64,000 bases of DNA from Flavobacteriaceae bacterium PS02336 (GCA_029960065.1 JASCOF010000001.1:1364001-1428000); one strand, 5' to 3'. Shown: positions 51,815-60,744, numbered from the stretch's first letter. Made by a program: numbers and translations. The notes: generated by a model not told the origin, from the sequence alone.

Positions 51815-52615
51815 TTAAAGACTGCGAAATACCTGCGGTGTAGAACCTGTATGGCGTTTGAAATATTTTATAAAGTGAGAAGTGTCATTAAAGTTTAAAG
51901 TATACGCTACCTCTGAAACATTATTATCAGTATACAGCAATAATCTTTTTGCCTCACTAATCATGTATTCTGCTATAACATCTGCCGCTGGCTGATTAAG
52001 CTCTTTTCTACAGATAGCATTTAGATTTTGGGGCGTCGTGTTTAATTGCCCGGCATAGTAAGCAACATTATTTTTTAAATCATCTGTCTCATTGAGAAGC
52101 TCCCTAAATAACAAGATAGTGTTGTTGGTCTTATGTTTATTGACCGGAAAAGATGCAGGAATACTAATGATTTTTGCCAATAATGCTTTTAGTATCCCTT
52201 CTGTCACGCTGAAATCTTTTTCATCAATAAGCAACTGAAATAATATTGATATGGAATTGTTCTGTTCCAGATGAAGGCAGCTCAATGCACTTACCTGAGA
52301 CAAGATTCTTTTCAGCGATCTATCCAGCGATCTATCAACAAATCCTTTTTTCAAGAGCAATACATAACCTTCAGGTACTGAGTCAATATCCCAATGATGT
52401 ACCTGTTCTTTTCGTACAAAAAATACAGTTGGCGGTATTATAGGGAATTGTGTATAATCAATAGTATGCGTACCGCTTCCTTGCGACAGATATATAATTT
52501 CAAAATAACTATTGTGTTTATGCGGTTCAGTTTTGCGGATGTCTTTTCTGAATGGTGAAACTTTTATCAGTTCCTTCATTTCAATTTTATTCTTTATTTG
52601 TATTGATTTTTTCAA
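51815..52615 (-). CDS. AraC-family transcriptional regulator
   Basis: A 266-residue regulator. The N-terminal cupin-like region has PHKHNSYFEIIYLSQGSG (about 31-48). The C-terminal AraC double HTH carries NAICRKELNQPAADVI (about 198-213) and SEVAYTLNFNDTSHFIKYFKR-type recognition (about 235-255), ending TGSTPQVFRSL. Its ATG overlaps the methyltransferase stop by 4 bases, so it is in the same transcript. The ligand is unknown. It may regulate neighbouring genes. Confidence 0.9.
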   Translation of the reverse strand: MKKSIQIKNKIEMKELIKVSPFRKDIRKTEPHKHNSYFEIIYLSQGSGTHTIDYTQFPIIPPTVFFVRKEQVHHWDIDSVPEGYVLLLKKGFVDRSLDRSLKRILSQVSALSCLHLEQNNSISILFQLLIDEKDFSVTEGILKALLAKIISIPASFPVNKHKTNNTILLFRELLNETDDLKNNVAYYAGQLNTTPQNLNAICRKELNQPAADVIAEYMISEAKRLLLYTDNNVSEVAYTLNFNDTSHFIKYFKRHTGSTPQVFRSL

Positions 52616-53238
52616 TCGTTCTTTCTTTTAAAACTGCAAAACACAAAATTCTGAACTGTGTCAAAAGGAGTCTTGTGATCTATTGTAAAACATTCTATTT
52701 TTTCAAAGTGTTTCAGAAAACGGCTTACTAGTGTACTTTCGGAATATTGTTGGATCTCAATACCACTGCATTTTTTAGGACCTTGTTCTGAAAAAGTACC
52801 GATAACCATAATTCCATTTTTGGAAACTGCATTGGCAGCAGTTTGTATATAATTGTCAATCTCTTTATCAGCTGTCAGAAAATGAAACGCAGCCCTGTCG
52901 TGCCAAAAGTCGTATTGCTCTTTTGGTTGAAAATCCGAAGCATCTGCAACAATCCATTTTATATTTGCAGATTTATTTCCCAGCCTTTGTTTCGCTCTTT
53001 CAATAGCTAAAGCGGATATATCAAGAATGGTAATATTTACGAAGCCTAAATCAAGCAGATGGTCAACAAGAAAGCTGTCTCCTGCACCAATATCTATAAT
53101 TTTTGCACTTTTAGGCAGATCAAATTCTTTGATAAGCGCTAGTGAAGTTTCAGGTGTAGGCTGATACCAGCTTACCTCTTCCAATGATTTGGTCTGGTAT
53201 ATATTTTCCCAGTGATTTTTTCTATCTTGTAATGGCAT
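52612..53238 (-). CDS. Class I SAM-dependent methyltransferase
   Basis: A 208-residue protein. It starts PLQDRKNHWENIYQTKSLEE, a motif shared with small thiol/tellurite-type methyltransferases, and has motif I AKIIDIGAGDSFLVDHLLD (about 39-57), motif II at TILDISALAIERAK and QYDFWHDRAAFHFL. The acceptor substrate is not known; it lacks the paired Cys pattern of arsenite methyltransferase ArsM. Position in an arsenic/chromate island may mean metalloid or thiol methylation, as inference. Confidence 0.85.
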   Translation of the reverse strand: MPLQDRKNHWENIYQTKSLEEVSWYQPTPETSLALIKEFDLPKSAKIIDIGAGDSFLVDHLLDLGFVNITILDISALAIERAKQRLGNKSANIKWIVADASDFQPKEQYDFWHDRAAFHFLTADKEIDNYIQTAANAVSKNGIMVIGTFSEQGPKKCSGIEIQQYSESTLVSRFLKHFEKIECFTIDHKTPFDTVQNFVFCSFKRKND

Positions 53239-53359
53239 CGCTTTCTATTTTTAATTCTTTATAACATACAAATTTAACTTATACTTTTTTTATCTTGTCT
53301 CTCTTTCATTCATAAACTTACCCTTGTAGTGCCAATAGGAAATAACTTAAATCTTTAAG

Positions 53360-54094
53360 TTAATACCCCTCCCTTAACATGTGTGCATAACTGTCTGGCA
53401 GGTCGCTTTGTTCAATCGCTTGGGCTGCCTTTTCAATATCGTATTGAACTCTGATAAACTCGACCTTGATGCCTTCTTTTTTAGAGAAATCGGCGCTTTT
53501 ATTAATAGTAATTACTGCATAACAGCATTTCGGATTTCCATCTTTAGGCTTTCCCACTGATCCTGCGTTAACAGCATGGAAATAGCGACCTTTTTTATTG
53601 GGATTTTCCAAAACACGATGATATGGTTTGTGCGAATGTCCGCATATAATTATATCAGCATCAGCGTCAAGAAAAATAGCAGTAAATTTCTTTTCGTCTT
53701 TATCTTCAAGCAAATACTCCGTATTACTATTCGGGCTGCCATGTACCATGAGTATCTTTATTTTTTTATCAGCTGTCTGATATTCCAATTTTATATGGGC
53801 TGGCAGAGCGGAAAGATAACTGATTTGTTCTTTGCCGACAATTTGATATGCATAACTCCCGGAATCTTTCGATCCATCATTATGTATATCGACAGCTTTA
53901 ACGTCATGGTTTCCGGCCAGGGTAGGAATATGCCTTTTGCGTATTTCATTTATCACAGCATTTGGCCATATATTGTAACCTACCAGATCACCTAAACAAT
54001 AAACAGCGTCAATTTTCTGTTCATCGATGCTCTTCAAGGTTTGTTCCAGTGCCGGAAAATTAGCGTGAATATCCGAAAGTATTGCAATTCTCAT
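53360..54094 (-). CDS. Metallophosphoesterase (YfcE/MPE family)
   Basis: A 244-residue cytoplasmic enzyme. All motifs are visible: ILSDIHANFPAL (D7, H9), VYCLGDLVGYN, LAGNHDVKA, LMVHGSPNS and ICGHSHKPYH. The family cleaves phosphodiesters, including cyclic nucleotides and 5' caps; substrate unknown. It is 27 bases downstream of acr3 on the same strand, so it is likely part of the arsenic operon. Confidence 0.9.
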   Translation of the reverse strand: MRIAILSDIHANFPALEQTLKSIDEQKIDAVYCLGDLVGYNIWPNAVINEIRKRHIPTLAGNHDVKAVDIHNDGSKDSGSYAYQIVGKEQISYLSALPAHIKLEYQTADKKIKILMVHGSPNSNTEYLLEDKDEKKFTAIFLDADADIIICGHSHKPYHRVLENPNKKGRYFHAVNAGSVGKPKDGNPKCCYAVITINKSADFSKKEGIKVEFIRVQYDIEKAAQAIEQSDLPDSYAHMLREGY

Positions 54095-54121
54095 ATTTAC
54101 TGTTAAGAAAATTATCAGCTG

Positions 54122-55192
54122 TTAAACACTTTTTGAATAATACTTTTTTCTAAACCAAAAGGCTACATTGACTAAGGCAATGAGTGCAGGGACTTCTACC
54201 AATGGACCAATAACGCCAGCAAATGCCTGACCGCTGTTGATCCCAAATACGCCAATCGCTACCGCAATGGCAAGTTCAAAATTGTTACCTGTAGCAGTAA
54301 AGGCTATTGCCGTTGCTTTTGAATAATCAGCCCCAAAATATTTGCCGACAAAAAAACTAATGATGAACATTAAAGTAAAGTAAATCACTAAAGGAATTGC
54401 AATTCGAACAACATCCATAGGAATTTGAACAATCAGTTCTCCTTTAAGGCTGAACATAACGATGATTGTAAAAAGTAATGACAGGAGTGTAATAGGCGAA
54501 ATAAAAGGTACATATTTAGTTTCAAACCATTCTGTTCCTTTTAATGCAATAAGAGCATATCGGCTAATGATGCCAAGTGCAAAAGGAATTCCCAAATATA
54601 TCCCGACACTTTCTGCAATCTGACCAATGCTGATATTTACCTCAAATCCGTCATAACCAAAATACGGAGGAAGAATAGTTATAAAGATATAAGCGTATAC
54701 GCTGTAAAGCAGAACTTGAAAGATACTATTTAATGCAATAAGCCCGGCAGCATATTCCCTGTTTCCATCTGCAAGGTCATTCCAGACTACTACCATGGCT
54801 ATACAGCGTGCCAAGCCGATAAGAATGACACCGATCATATATTCCGGATAGCCATTTAAAAGAAGTAAGGCCAGTGAAAACATTAAAATTGGCCCAACAA
54901 TCCAGTTTAAAAATAGCGATGCCCCTAATATCTTAGTGTTTTTGAAAACCTGTCCCATCTGCTCGTATTTCACTTTTGCCAAAGGCGGATACATCATTAG
55001 AATAAGCCCAACAGCCAGAGGAATATTAGTTGTTCCGCTGGAAAAAGAATTGATGAAATTACCGCTTGAGGGGATAAAATAGCCTATTGCTACGCCAAGA
55101 GCCATCGCCAGAAAAATCCACAGCGTTAAAAATCTGTCTAAAAAACTTAATTTCTTTCGCCCTGAGGCAGGTGCACAGTTATTTGCTGCCAT
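54122..55192 (-). CDS. acr3: Arsenite efflux transporter Acr3
   Basis: A 356-residue membrane protein of the Acr3/BASS superfamily with ten predicted helices. Family features: [20 protein letters not shown] at the start, [19 protein letters not shown] (about 126-144) with the conserved Cys needed for arsenite transport, and [19 protein letters not shown] (about 300-318). It exports As(III) by proton antiport. It begins 2 bases after the arsenate-reductase-like stop, so the two are in one operon. Confidence 0.95.
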   Translation of the reverse strand: MAANNCAPASGRKKLSFLDRFLTLWIFLAMALGVAIGYFIPSSGNFINSFSSGTTNIPLAVGLILMMYPPLAKVKYEQMGQVFKNTKILGASLFLNWIVGPILMFSLALLLLNGYPEYMIGVILIGLARCIAMVVVWNDLADGNREYAAGLIALNSIFQVLLYSVYAYIFITILPPYFGYDGFEVNISIGQIAESVGIYLGIPFALGIISRYALIALKGTEWFETKYVPFISPITLLSLLFTIIVMFSLKGELIVQIPMDVVRIAIPLVIYFTLMFIISFFVGKYFGADYSKATAIAFTATGNNFELAIAVAIGVFGINSGQAFAGVIGPLVEVPALIALVNVAFWFRKKYYSKSV

Positions 55193-55194
55193 TT

Positions 55195-55809
55195 TTATTG
55201 TTTGATTTTTGAGAATACATAAAACATTTCAGTTCCGATTTGCAGGCTGCGTTCCTGATATATTTGCTTTTGCTGTGGCGTTCCATCAGATACTTTTGGA
55301 TCTTCAAAAGTAACAGGGATACGCTTTTCGGCACCTGCAATAAATGGGCATCCGCCATCCGCCTGAGAACAGGTCATTATAGCTGCAAACTCACTTTCAG
55401 GATTAAAATCATCATCATAGGTTTTAGAAAACCCGATAACAGGAAGTTCATTTGCAGAAAACTTAATTGAATATACGGGGTTTTTGCCTTCTGAAATAGC
55501 TTTAACTTTAAATCCAGAGTACTGTAAAGTTTCGGCTACCATAGGGAATAAGGCAGTAGCTTCAGTACCTCCCGAATAACATGAAACATTTTTTATATTA
55601 TAGTATGCTGCTGCAGTCTGAGCCCAGACCTGAGACAAATGGCTTCTTCTGGAATTATGTGTGCAGATCAGGTTCAATCTGATTTCCTGCCTGATATTTA
55701 CCTTACTTTGAATAAAATCAACCAGAGGCTGAAGAACACTTTTACGCTCTTCAGAAATTTGTTTAAAATCGAATGTTTTAATAGTATTCTCTATTTCAGT
55801 ATATAACAT
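55195..55809 (-). CDS. arsC: Arsenate reductase (low-molecular-weight protein tyrosine phosphatase type)
   Basis: A 204-residue protein with the phosphatase loop [16 protein letters not shown] (Cys at about 49, CX5R), and an Asp region [16 protein letters not shown] near 169-180. The N-terminal roughly 40 residues extend the fold, and an internal [10 protein letters not shown] (about 149-158) supplies further Cys residues suited to the reductase relay. Enzymes of this branch reduce As(V) to As(III), which Acr3 then exports. It follows DUF6428 by 38 bases. Confidence 0.85.
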   Translation of the reverse strand: MLYTEIENTIKTFDFKQISEERKSVLQPLVDFIQSKVNIRQEIRLNLICTHNSRRSHLSQVWAQTAAAYYNIKNVSCYSGGTEATALFPMVAETLQYSGFKVKAISEGKNPVYSIKFSANELPVIGFSKTYDDDFNPESEFAAIMTCSQADGGCPFIAGAEKRIPVTFEDPKVSDGTPQQKQIYQERSLQIGTEMFYVFSKIKQ

Positions 55810-55847
55810 TATCTTGATTGGTATGATGGTTTATTAATATTAAAAAA

Positions 55848-56321
55848 TTAACAGCAGCCTGCGCCAGGTGTACATGAATTGGTATTGTCAACATTTAGCT
55901 GTGATACGTTTGCCGTGGATTTATCGGACGGGATTCCACATTGATCCTGAGCCAGACATGCTGTCTGTTTGTTTAATAAAATGAATTTTTCACCATTAAA
56001 TTCCAAGTCATATTTACCTATGGTAATGTCCTGATATTCCACTTCAATATCAGCATCTTCAATGCCTAGTTTTTCCTCAGACAATTTGATAATGCTCAAT
56101 AATTTTCCCGGTTTTAGACGGTGCTGATAATCGTCAGCATTCCATAATTGAAAATTGACAACTTTTTCATTTCGGATTACTCCGCCACAGTCAATAAAGT
56201 TTTTAATAATCTGTCCCACTTCAGTAACATGGAAGTGTTCGGGAACAAATGTTCCGTTCTCTAATTGAAATTCAACATTGTCTAATGTTGGCAGGATTTC
56301 TTTGATTTCTGATAATTTCAT
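55848..56321 (-). CDS. DUF6428 family protein of arsenic operons
   Basis: A 157-residue soluble protein. The body is a compact alpha/beta domain with HFHVTEVGQIIKNFIDCGG (about 30-48), and the C-terminus is Cys-rich: DQCGIPSD and NSCTPGAGCC. Such paired and tail cysteines could bind As(III) or another soft metal. The family is regularly found between arsR and arsC in Bacteroidota, as here; biochemical function is not known. An ArsR-type operator lies 51 bases before its start, making it first of the ars operon. Confidence 0.8.
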   Translation of the reverse strand: MKLSEIKEILPTLDNVEFQLENGTFVPEHFHVTEVGQIIKNFIDCGGVIRNEKVVNFQLWNADDYQHRLKPGKLLSIIKLSEEKLGIEDADIEVEYQDITIGKYDLEFNGEKFILLNKQTACLAQDQCGIPSDKSTANVSQLNVDNTNSCTPGAGCC

Positions 56322-56371
56322 AATAGTTAATTTTTAAATATGATAAAATGGATAATACATAATGTTATATA

Positions 56372-56388
56372 GCAATATAACGATAATT
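56372..56388 (-). promoter_or_regulatory. Probable ArsR operator, ars operon copy
   Basis: GCAATATAACGATAATT on the + strand, 51 bases before the DUF6428 start. It matches the copy in front of arsR (56755-56770) at about 14 of 16 positions. The overlapping inverted repeat GTTATAT (56364-56370) / ATATAAC (56375-56381) adds dyad symmetry. Confidence 0.6.
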
Positions 56389-56406
56389 AAATGTAAAAAA
56401 ATGTCT

Positions 56407-56736
56407 TTAACAGCATTGGTTTACTTTAACAGCTTGATTGAAAAAAGCATTAAATTCCTCTTGAAATTGATTCCATACCTTCTCTTCAATGCAGTAGCAA
56501 ACCGACTTCCCTTCAATTGAACCTTGAATGATTCCGATACTTTTTAATTCTTTTAAATGTTGCGAAATAGTTGCCTGTGCTAATCCTAACTCCTCCACTA
56601 AATCATTACAGATACATTTTTCCTGATTTATAATATATTGAAGTATTGCAATTCTGGCAGGATGACCTAAAACTTTAAGAAGTGATGCAAACTTGTTTTG
56701 ATCATCTGTATACATGTCTGTTTTAGTAATTCCCAT
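56407..56736 (-). CDS. arsR: ArsR-family arsenic-responsive repressor
   Basis: A 109-residue winged-helix repressor. It has KCICNDLVEELGLAQATISQ (about 40-59), in which the Cys pair CIC of helix 3 is the As(III) sensing site of ArsR, and a Cys pair at the C-terminus (NQCC). It is expected to bind the GCAATAT(A/T)ACGATA sites in front of itself and of the ars operon and to leave when As(III) binds. Confidence 0.95.
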   Translation of the reverse strand: MGITKTDMYTDDQNKFASLLKVLGHPARIAILQYIINQEKCICNDLVEELGLAQATISQHLKELKSIGIIQGSIEGKSVCYCIEEKVWNQFQEEFNAFFNQAVKVNQCC

Positions 56737-57054
56737 AGTGCTTTATTTTATATTGCAATATTACGATATTAATTTAGAAAAAAGAATTAAACAATTATAT
56801 TTTTAAAAGAATTAATAAAAATGGTTAAAACAATTTGGATTATAACACAGAATCTTTTCTTTGGACGCCGGAGCGGAAAGAAAAGAAGCCCCCAGGAAAG
56901 CTCAAGGGATGTGGAATCCCTTATGAAAGCTTCCTGCATCGCTTAGGGTAAAACGGCGCTCTGTGCCTTTTGGCATAAGGGATGCACCCCCAAAACGCAA
57001 AAAGGCGCTCCCGACCAGAGGAAGGGAGTCCTTTTTGCCCCCCGCATCTGCGGG
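56737..57054. other. 318-base structured intergenic region at the composition border
   Basis: Left part is the arsR promoter. At about 56,850 GC content jumps. It contains an exact inverted repeat TCTTTTCTTT (56853-56862) / AAAGAAAAGA (56877-56886), then AAGGGAT/ATCCCTT inside a CAGGAA/TTCCTG stem (56893-56938), and CCCGCA-TC-TGCGGG near 57045. No gene seen. Confidence 0.5.
56755..56770 (-). promoter_or_regulatory. Probable ArsR operator, autoregulatory copy
   Basis: GCAATATTACGATATT on the + strand, 19 bases before the arsR start codon. It pairs with the site at 56372-56388, so ArsR would repress both its own gene and the ars operon. Confidence 0.6.
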
Positions 57055-57861
57055 TCATCCCACTTTGAGGGGATTGGACTGGAAGTTTTTGAGGTTCAGG
57101 AAGAATCCCCTGTTTTCGGTCATCCCGAAACGGAACAGATTCCAAAGGAGCGAGCATCCCAACTGCGCAAGGGAGGAATTGATGAACAGATCCTGCTTTT
57201 CAAGGCTTTCGGCAAGCGAACAGCTAGGTGTGCCGTCAAGCGCTTCGGATTCTTTGAGCAGTTCCCCGAATTCGTCGGTCACAAAGGGCAGGACAGGGAC
57301 AGTCTGATAGATTTGGGAATCAGGCTGTCTGATTTCCGAAATGGTGGACAGTACGACCTGACCCGTATACTGGCTGTTGCCGAAATCCATCCAGTATTTT
57401 GGAGTGTCCCTCTGCGGGCTGTTTCGTTGAATTGAGGCGAGGATTTCCGCAACATCAAATCGGGACTGCACGCTGTCCGTGCAGGTGATGTAAAGGTTTG
57501 CCTGTGCATTTTTTGGCGGTCTTCCAAGCGCATCCTTTTGAAATTTCACGCTTTCAGCTTTCCAGTCCGTACCCATAAAGCGGTTGGCACGGTTGATAAG
57601 GGCAACGGATTTGTACAGGCCTGTTTCGCAGGGTGCGAAGCGCTGTCTGCCGAGATTGGCATCGGTTATCAGGTCGTCATCCCAAAGGCGGACGGACAGT
57701 CCCGCATGTCCGAGCGCTATAAGGCTGTAATTCATTTCCATAAGGGCGGTCAGCACTTTCGAGCCTGTACCGCCTGCGCCTATAAGGTTTACAGTCAGCG
57801 GGTTTGCAGGGCTGATGAGATAGGGGTCGGCAAAATGCATTTTGGTTTTAACGGTTTTCAT
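57055..57861 (-). CDS. PRTRC system ThiF-family protein
   Basis: A 268-residue E1/ThiF-like protein. It has the nucleotide-binding glycine loop NLIGAGGTGSKVL (about 25-37), WDDDLITDANLGRQRF (about 60-75, the ATP-contacting Asp and Arg), and CTDSVQSRFDV (about 131-141). The family activates C-terminal carboxylates of small proteins by adenylation. It lies at the downstream end of the PRTRC cassette (ParB-related, ThiF-related), a plasmid/ICE-borne gene set of unknown job. It overlaps PRTRC B by 4 bases. Confidence 0.9.
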   Translation of the reverse strand: MKTVKTKMHFADPYLISPANPLTVNLIGAGGTGSKVLTALMEMNYSLIALGHAGLSVRLWDDDLITDANLGRQRFAPCETGLYKSVALINRANRFMGTDWKAESVKFQKDALGRPPKNAQANLYITCTDSVQSRFDVAEILASIQRNSPQRDTPKYWMDFGNSQYTGQVVLSTISEIRQPDSQIYQTVPVLPFVTDEFGELLKESEALDGTPSCSLAESLEKQDLFINSSLAQLGCSLLWNLFRFGMTENRGFFLNLKNFQSNPLKVG

Positions 57862-58586
57862 GACAATAGGCTTTTAAGTGTTCTGCTGTTTTTTTTCAGT
57901 ACTTCGTTTGGGAAAGGTCGTCCTGATTCAATGAGGGCTTTCCACAGGCTTATGCAGCAGCCTTTTACGGGACTGTTGTTACCCATAAGGTGGCTGAAGT
58001 AGCTGTTGAAGAAATAATCCTCCCAAGCGTCTGTAAATTCTTCAAGCGAGGCGGAGTTCTTAATCCTGATGCTGACCGACCCCATGCAAACCCTTCCGTC
58101 CTCGTAGATGTTCAGCAGAGGTGCGTGAAATAGCGGTGTCTTCTCTGTAGGTCTTCTGTTTCCGACAACCGCAAAGACCCTGAGACTGTTTCTTGTCGCC
58201 TGCCATATCATGGCGGGCAGGCTAGCCCTGCCGTCCGCAATGCCGAGGCTTTCTATAAAATGCAGGGTTCTTTTTTGGGCTTTGGTGTACCAAAGCACAG
58301 CGCCCCTTTCAAGGCTTGGCACAATATGCAGTATGTTTGCGGGCAGGATGCCTTCGGATTTGAGAAAGGCGGTCTGCTTCTGTTTTTCGGTTACCAGTGC
58401 CTTTGCTAGCGCCTGCGCCTCACGCTCAGTCAGCGGGTGTGCGTTGACTGGCGTTCCGTCCTCGTCCATATCGAAATGCTCCACATACACCGTCCTTTCC
58501 GCAGACTGGCTCTGATAGAATACAAGTGCGGAGGTGGGATGGTAAAGCACGCCCAACTGGCTGGTAATATCTTTTGGATTATTCAT
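57858..58586 (-). CDS. PRTRC system protein B
   Basis: A 242-residue protein when begun at the ATG at 58586 (MNNPKDITSQLGVLYHPTSA), the start normal for this family; a longer open frame exists upstream but is in the antisense of the preceding gene. It has ALTEREAQALAKAL-like spacing (PLTEREAQALAKALV), VVWYTKAQKRTL-type segment (GAVLWYTKAQKRTLHF), and the closing SHLMGNNSPVKGCC. Function unknown. It overlaps the 391-residue gene by 8 bases. Confidence 0.88.
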   Translation of the reverse strand: MNNPKDITSQLGVLYHPTSALVFYQSQSAERTVYVEHFDMDEDGTPVNAHPLTEREAQALAKALVTEKQKQTAFLKSEGILPANILHIVPSLERGAVLWYTKAQKRTLHFIESLGIADGRASLPAMIWQATRNSLRVFAVVGNRRPTEKTPLFHAPLLNIYEDGRVCMGSVSIRIKNSASLEEFTDAWEDYFFNSYFSHLMGNNSPVKGCCISLWKALIESGRPFPNEVLKKNSRTLKSLLS

Positions 58587-59754
58587 CGTCGTGTAATTTA
58601 TAGTTGTACAGCAGTCCGCACAGGTCATCCAAAAGGGAAAAAAACCTGCGCTCGAAATCCAGGCTTTGGTGCGTGTCGGCATTATCGTCGAATCTTTTGA
58701 AGATGGTCGGCTCGTGCATCTGGCTGTATTCGTTGAACTCATTGTTGATGCTCTGTTCAAGGGTTTCATAGAGCCATCCTTTGGTATGCGAAATAAAGGA
58801 AATGTATTTGTGCATCGGGATGCTTTCGCTTTCTTCTTCGTCCTGCCCGTCCTCAGAGCAGGCGGGGGCGTTTCGGAAAATTCGTTCGTTTGGATAGTCG
58901 CTGAACAGCCTGTGCGCTTTTTGTGCAGCCGAAAGGCATTCCCCGTCGAATGCATAACGGCATTTGAAGGCGAGCAGACGGTGTTCAAAAAACGTCAGGT
59001 TAACGGGGTTGAATATCTTTTTTTCTATATAATCCCCGACAAGCTCCGCCCTGTCAAATTCACGCAAAAAACTCCCGTTATGCTCGCCTTCGTCGTCCTG
59101 CTCCGTCCATTCCCTGTGCATTTCATACATCCAGTACAGATAGCTGTCCTGCTGTCTGTGGTATGGGACGTCCGTGATATGGTAGAGGTAGGAAAACACG
59201 CTATAAAGCAGTTTTGCATTTCTTTTGTACTTCGCATCGTGGCTCATCCAATAAAGCGGTTCGACGGGTATGTAATACAGGGTCGTGCCTGTATCGTGGG
59301 TCTCCTCGCTGACAAGGCAGGTTTCCGCCCCTTCCTGCATCAGACTGATTTCGGGGCAGTCCGTGAACTGCATTTTCAGCTTTCGCTCTGCATCCCACAA
59401 CGACAGCGCTAAATTGTAAGGGTATTCAAAGTATTCGGTCTGCATGGGAATGATGCCGTAATGGCTTGTGAGATGCGCAAGGGATTTGTAGAACTGCGGC
59501 TGCATTTTGCTGAGTTCCGTACGCGGCTGTACAGTTTTGGTCTGCTCCAGTTTGGGCAGGAATGTAACTCTCAGAAAATTATCGGAAGCATTCCGATAGG
59601 GACTGATTTTGCTCTGTCTTTCTGAATTTCGCCCGCATCTTTGGGTCTGTGCATCCAAGCCATGAAATTTCCCAGCTGTTCGTGCAGCTGTCTTTGTCTT
59701 TTCTGCCGTGGAAGGCTTATTGTGCCTGCTATCGTTTTTTTCTGCATGGTTCAT
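58579..59754 (-). CDS. Unassigned PRTRC-cassette protein (391 residues; possible PRTRC F-like)
   Basis: A 391-residue soluble protein. The first 60 or so residues are basic and low-complexity (KNDSRHNKPSTAEKTKTAAR); the rest is alpha-rich with FYKSLAHLTSHYGIIPMQT, EEYFEYPYNLALSLW-like sequence and YIPVEPLYWMSHDAKYKRN. I know no named domain. It occupies the position between C and B in the cassette, where protein F-like genes may occur. An ATG further in is possible, since the basic head reads unlike a folded domain. It overlaps PRTRC B by 8 bases. Confidence 0.7.
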   Translation of the reverse strand: MNHAEKNDSRHNKPSTAEKTKTAARTAGKFHGLDAQTQRCGRNSERQSKISPYRNASDNFLRVTFLPKLEQTKTVQPRTELSKMQPQFYKSLAHLTSHYGIIPMQTEYFEYPYNLALSLWDAERKLKMQFTDCPEISLMQEGAETCLVSEETHDTGTTLYYIPVEPLYWMSHDAKYKRNAKLLYSVFSYLYHITDVPYHRQQDSYLYWMYEMHREWTEQDDEGEHNGSFLREFDRAELVGDYIEKKIFNPVNLTFFEHRLLAFKCRYAFDGECLSAAQKAHRLFSDYPNERIFRNAPACSEDGQDEEESESIPMHKYISFISHTKGWLYETLEQSINNEFNEYSQMHEPTIFKRFDDNADTHQSLDFERRFFSLLDDLCGLLYNYKLHDDE

Positions 59755-59769
59755 TGTCTTTAATTTAGG

Positions 59770-59988
59770 TTATCCTTTTGTTCCCATTACGGTTTCGAAT
59801 CTGTATTCCACCGCATCGTCCCTGATGACTGGCGCTGAAATTTTGCAGGTTGTCAGGATAGGGTATGTCGGGGCGTAGAAATTCAGCACCGCCTCGACGC
59901 TCCATCTAGGTTCGGGGTCGCTCAGCCTTATCTGCTGACCCTTTTCGATGATTATAAAAACCCGCTGTAAGTGTGTTGCTAGTAACAT
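59770..59988 (-). CDS. PRTRC system protein C
   Basis: A 72-residue protein whose whole length matches the family: RVFIIIEKGQQIRLSDPEPR, then VEAVLNFYAPTYPILTTCKI, and VEYRFETVMGTKG. It resembles a ubiquitin-like fold, which would make it a plausible substrate for the ThiF protein, and it ends in Gly (TKG); that link is inference. It lies 15 bases before the 391-residue gene and 18 after PRTRC E. Confidence 0.9.
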   Translation of the reverse strand: MLLATHLQRVFIIIEKGQQIRLSDPEPRWSVEAVLNFYAPTYPILTTCKISAPVIRDDAVEYRFETVMGTKG

Positions 59989-60006
59989 ATCGCTGTATTT
60001 TTAGTA

Positions 60007-60654
60007 TTAGTATTGCTCTTGGTCTTCTTCGTCTTCCTCATATTCCTGCTCCTCAAAGGACATTTCCTCATCGGGCTGAATCTCTGCATGTTCTGGATAG
60101 AGCGCCTCTTTGGGCGGTTCAGGCTTTTCCTGCCCAGCCTCGAAGAGGCTTGGAGTTGAGAACCTGTCGGACAGGGAGGTTCTCTTTCTGCGTATCTCGT
60201 CGGCTTTGTCGGGAAACTCCGCCGCTTCGGGAACTTTCATCCATGCCTCACGGAATCTTCCCTGCTTCTCGAGTTCCTCTGCCTTTGCCATTGCATCGCT
60301 GAACTTTTTGTCTTTTGCTTGGTGCTGTTTTCTCTCCGCATCGGCTTTTTCCTTCTCCTTTGCAGAATGCTTTTTTGCCTGCTCCAATTGTTTCATAAAG
60401 GATTCCATATCGGTCATCAGTCCCGAAGCGCTCTGCATCGGGGCGGTGATGGTCTGAAAGAAACCGCTGTCGAGTTCTTCCGCTGTTCCCCTCAGGTTGA
60501 GCGGGGGGATGATGTTTTTAGCATTGTCCCCGCAGGCTTCGTTTTTAAGCATGACCGATACGACAAGGATGCCGTCGGTCGATTTTGCGATGGTCAGGTG
60601 CAGATCCCCTGCAATGTCCATCTGTCTTATCTGATTGAAAAAATTGCTGTTCAT
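60007..60654 (-). CDS. PRTRC system protein E
   Basis: A 215-residue protein. The N-terminal domain has FFNQIRQMDIAGDLHLTIAK (about 5-24) and IIPPLNLRGTAEELDSGFF (about 48-66), typical of PRTRC E, then a long charged coiled coil (about 85-130) and an acidic tail (EEQEYEEDEEDQEQY). Function unknown. Upstream lies the ssb-DUF932 chimera. Confidence 0.9.
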   Translation of the reverse strand: MNSNFFNQIRQMDIAGDLHLTIAKSTDGILVVSVMLKNEACGDNAKNIIPPLNLRGTAEELDSGFFQTITAPMQSASGLMTDMESFMKQLEQAKKHSAKEKEKADAERKQHQAKDKKFSDAMAKAEELEKQGRFREAWMKVPEAAEFPDKADEIRRKRTSLSDRFSTPSLFEAGQEKPEPPKEALYPEHAEIQPDEEMSFEEQEYEEDEEDQEQY

Positions 60655-60744
60655 GGCTGTAGATTTTTAATGTCCGTATTTTGTCGGCTTCACATATTGA
60701 GAAACTGTAAGGCGACTGCTTTGCAGGCAGTCGCCCATCTTTTT

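Noticed and set aside
57858..58988. Long 376-residue frame for PRTRC B
   Set aside because: The first 134 codons run antisense-like through the upstream gene and are Ser/Thr/Arg-rich; the family start MNNPKDITSQ at 58586 is preferred.
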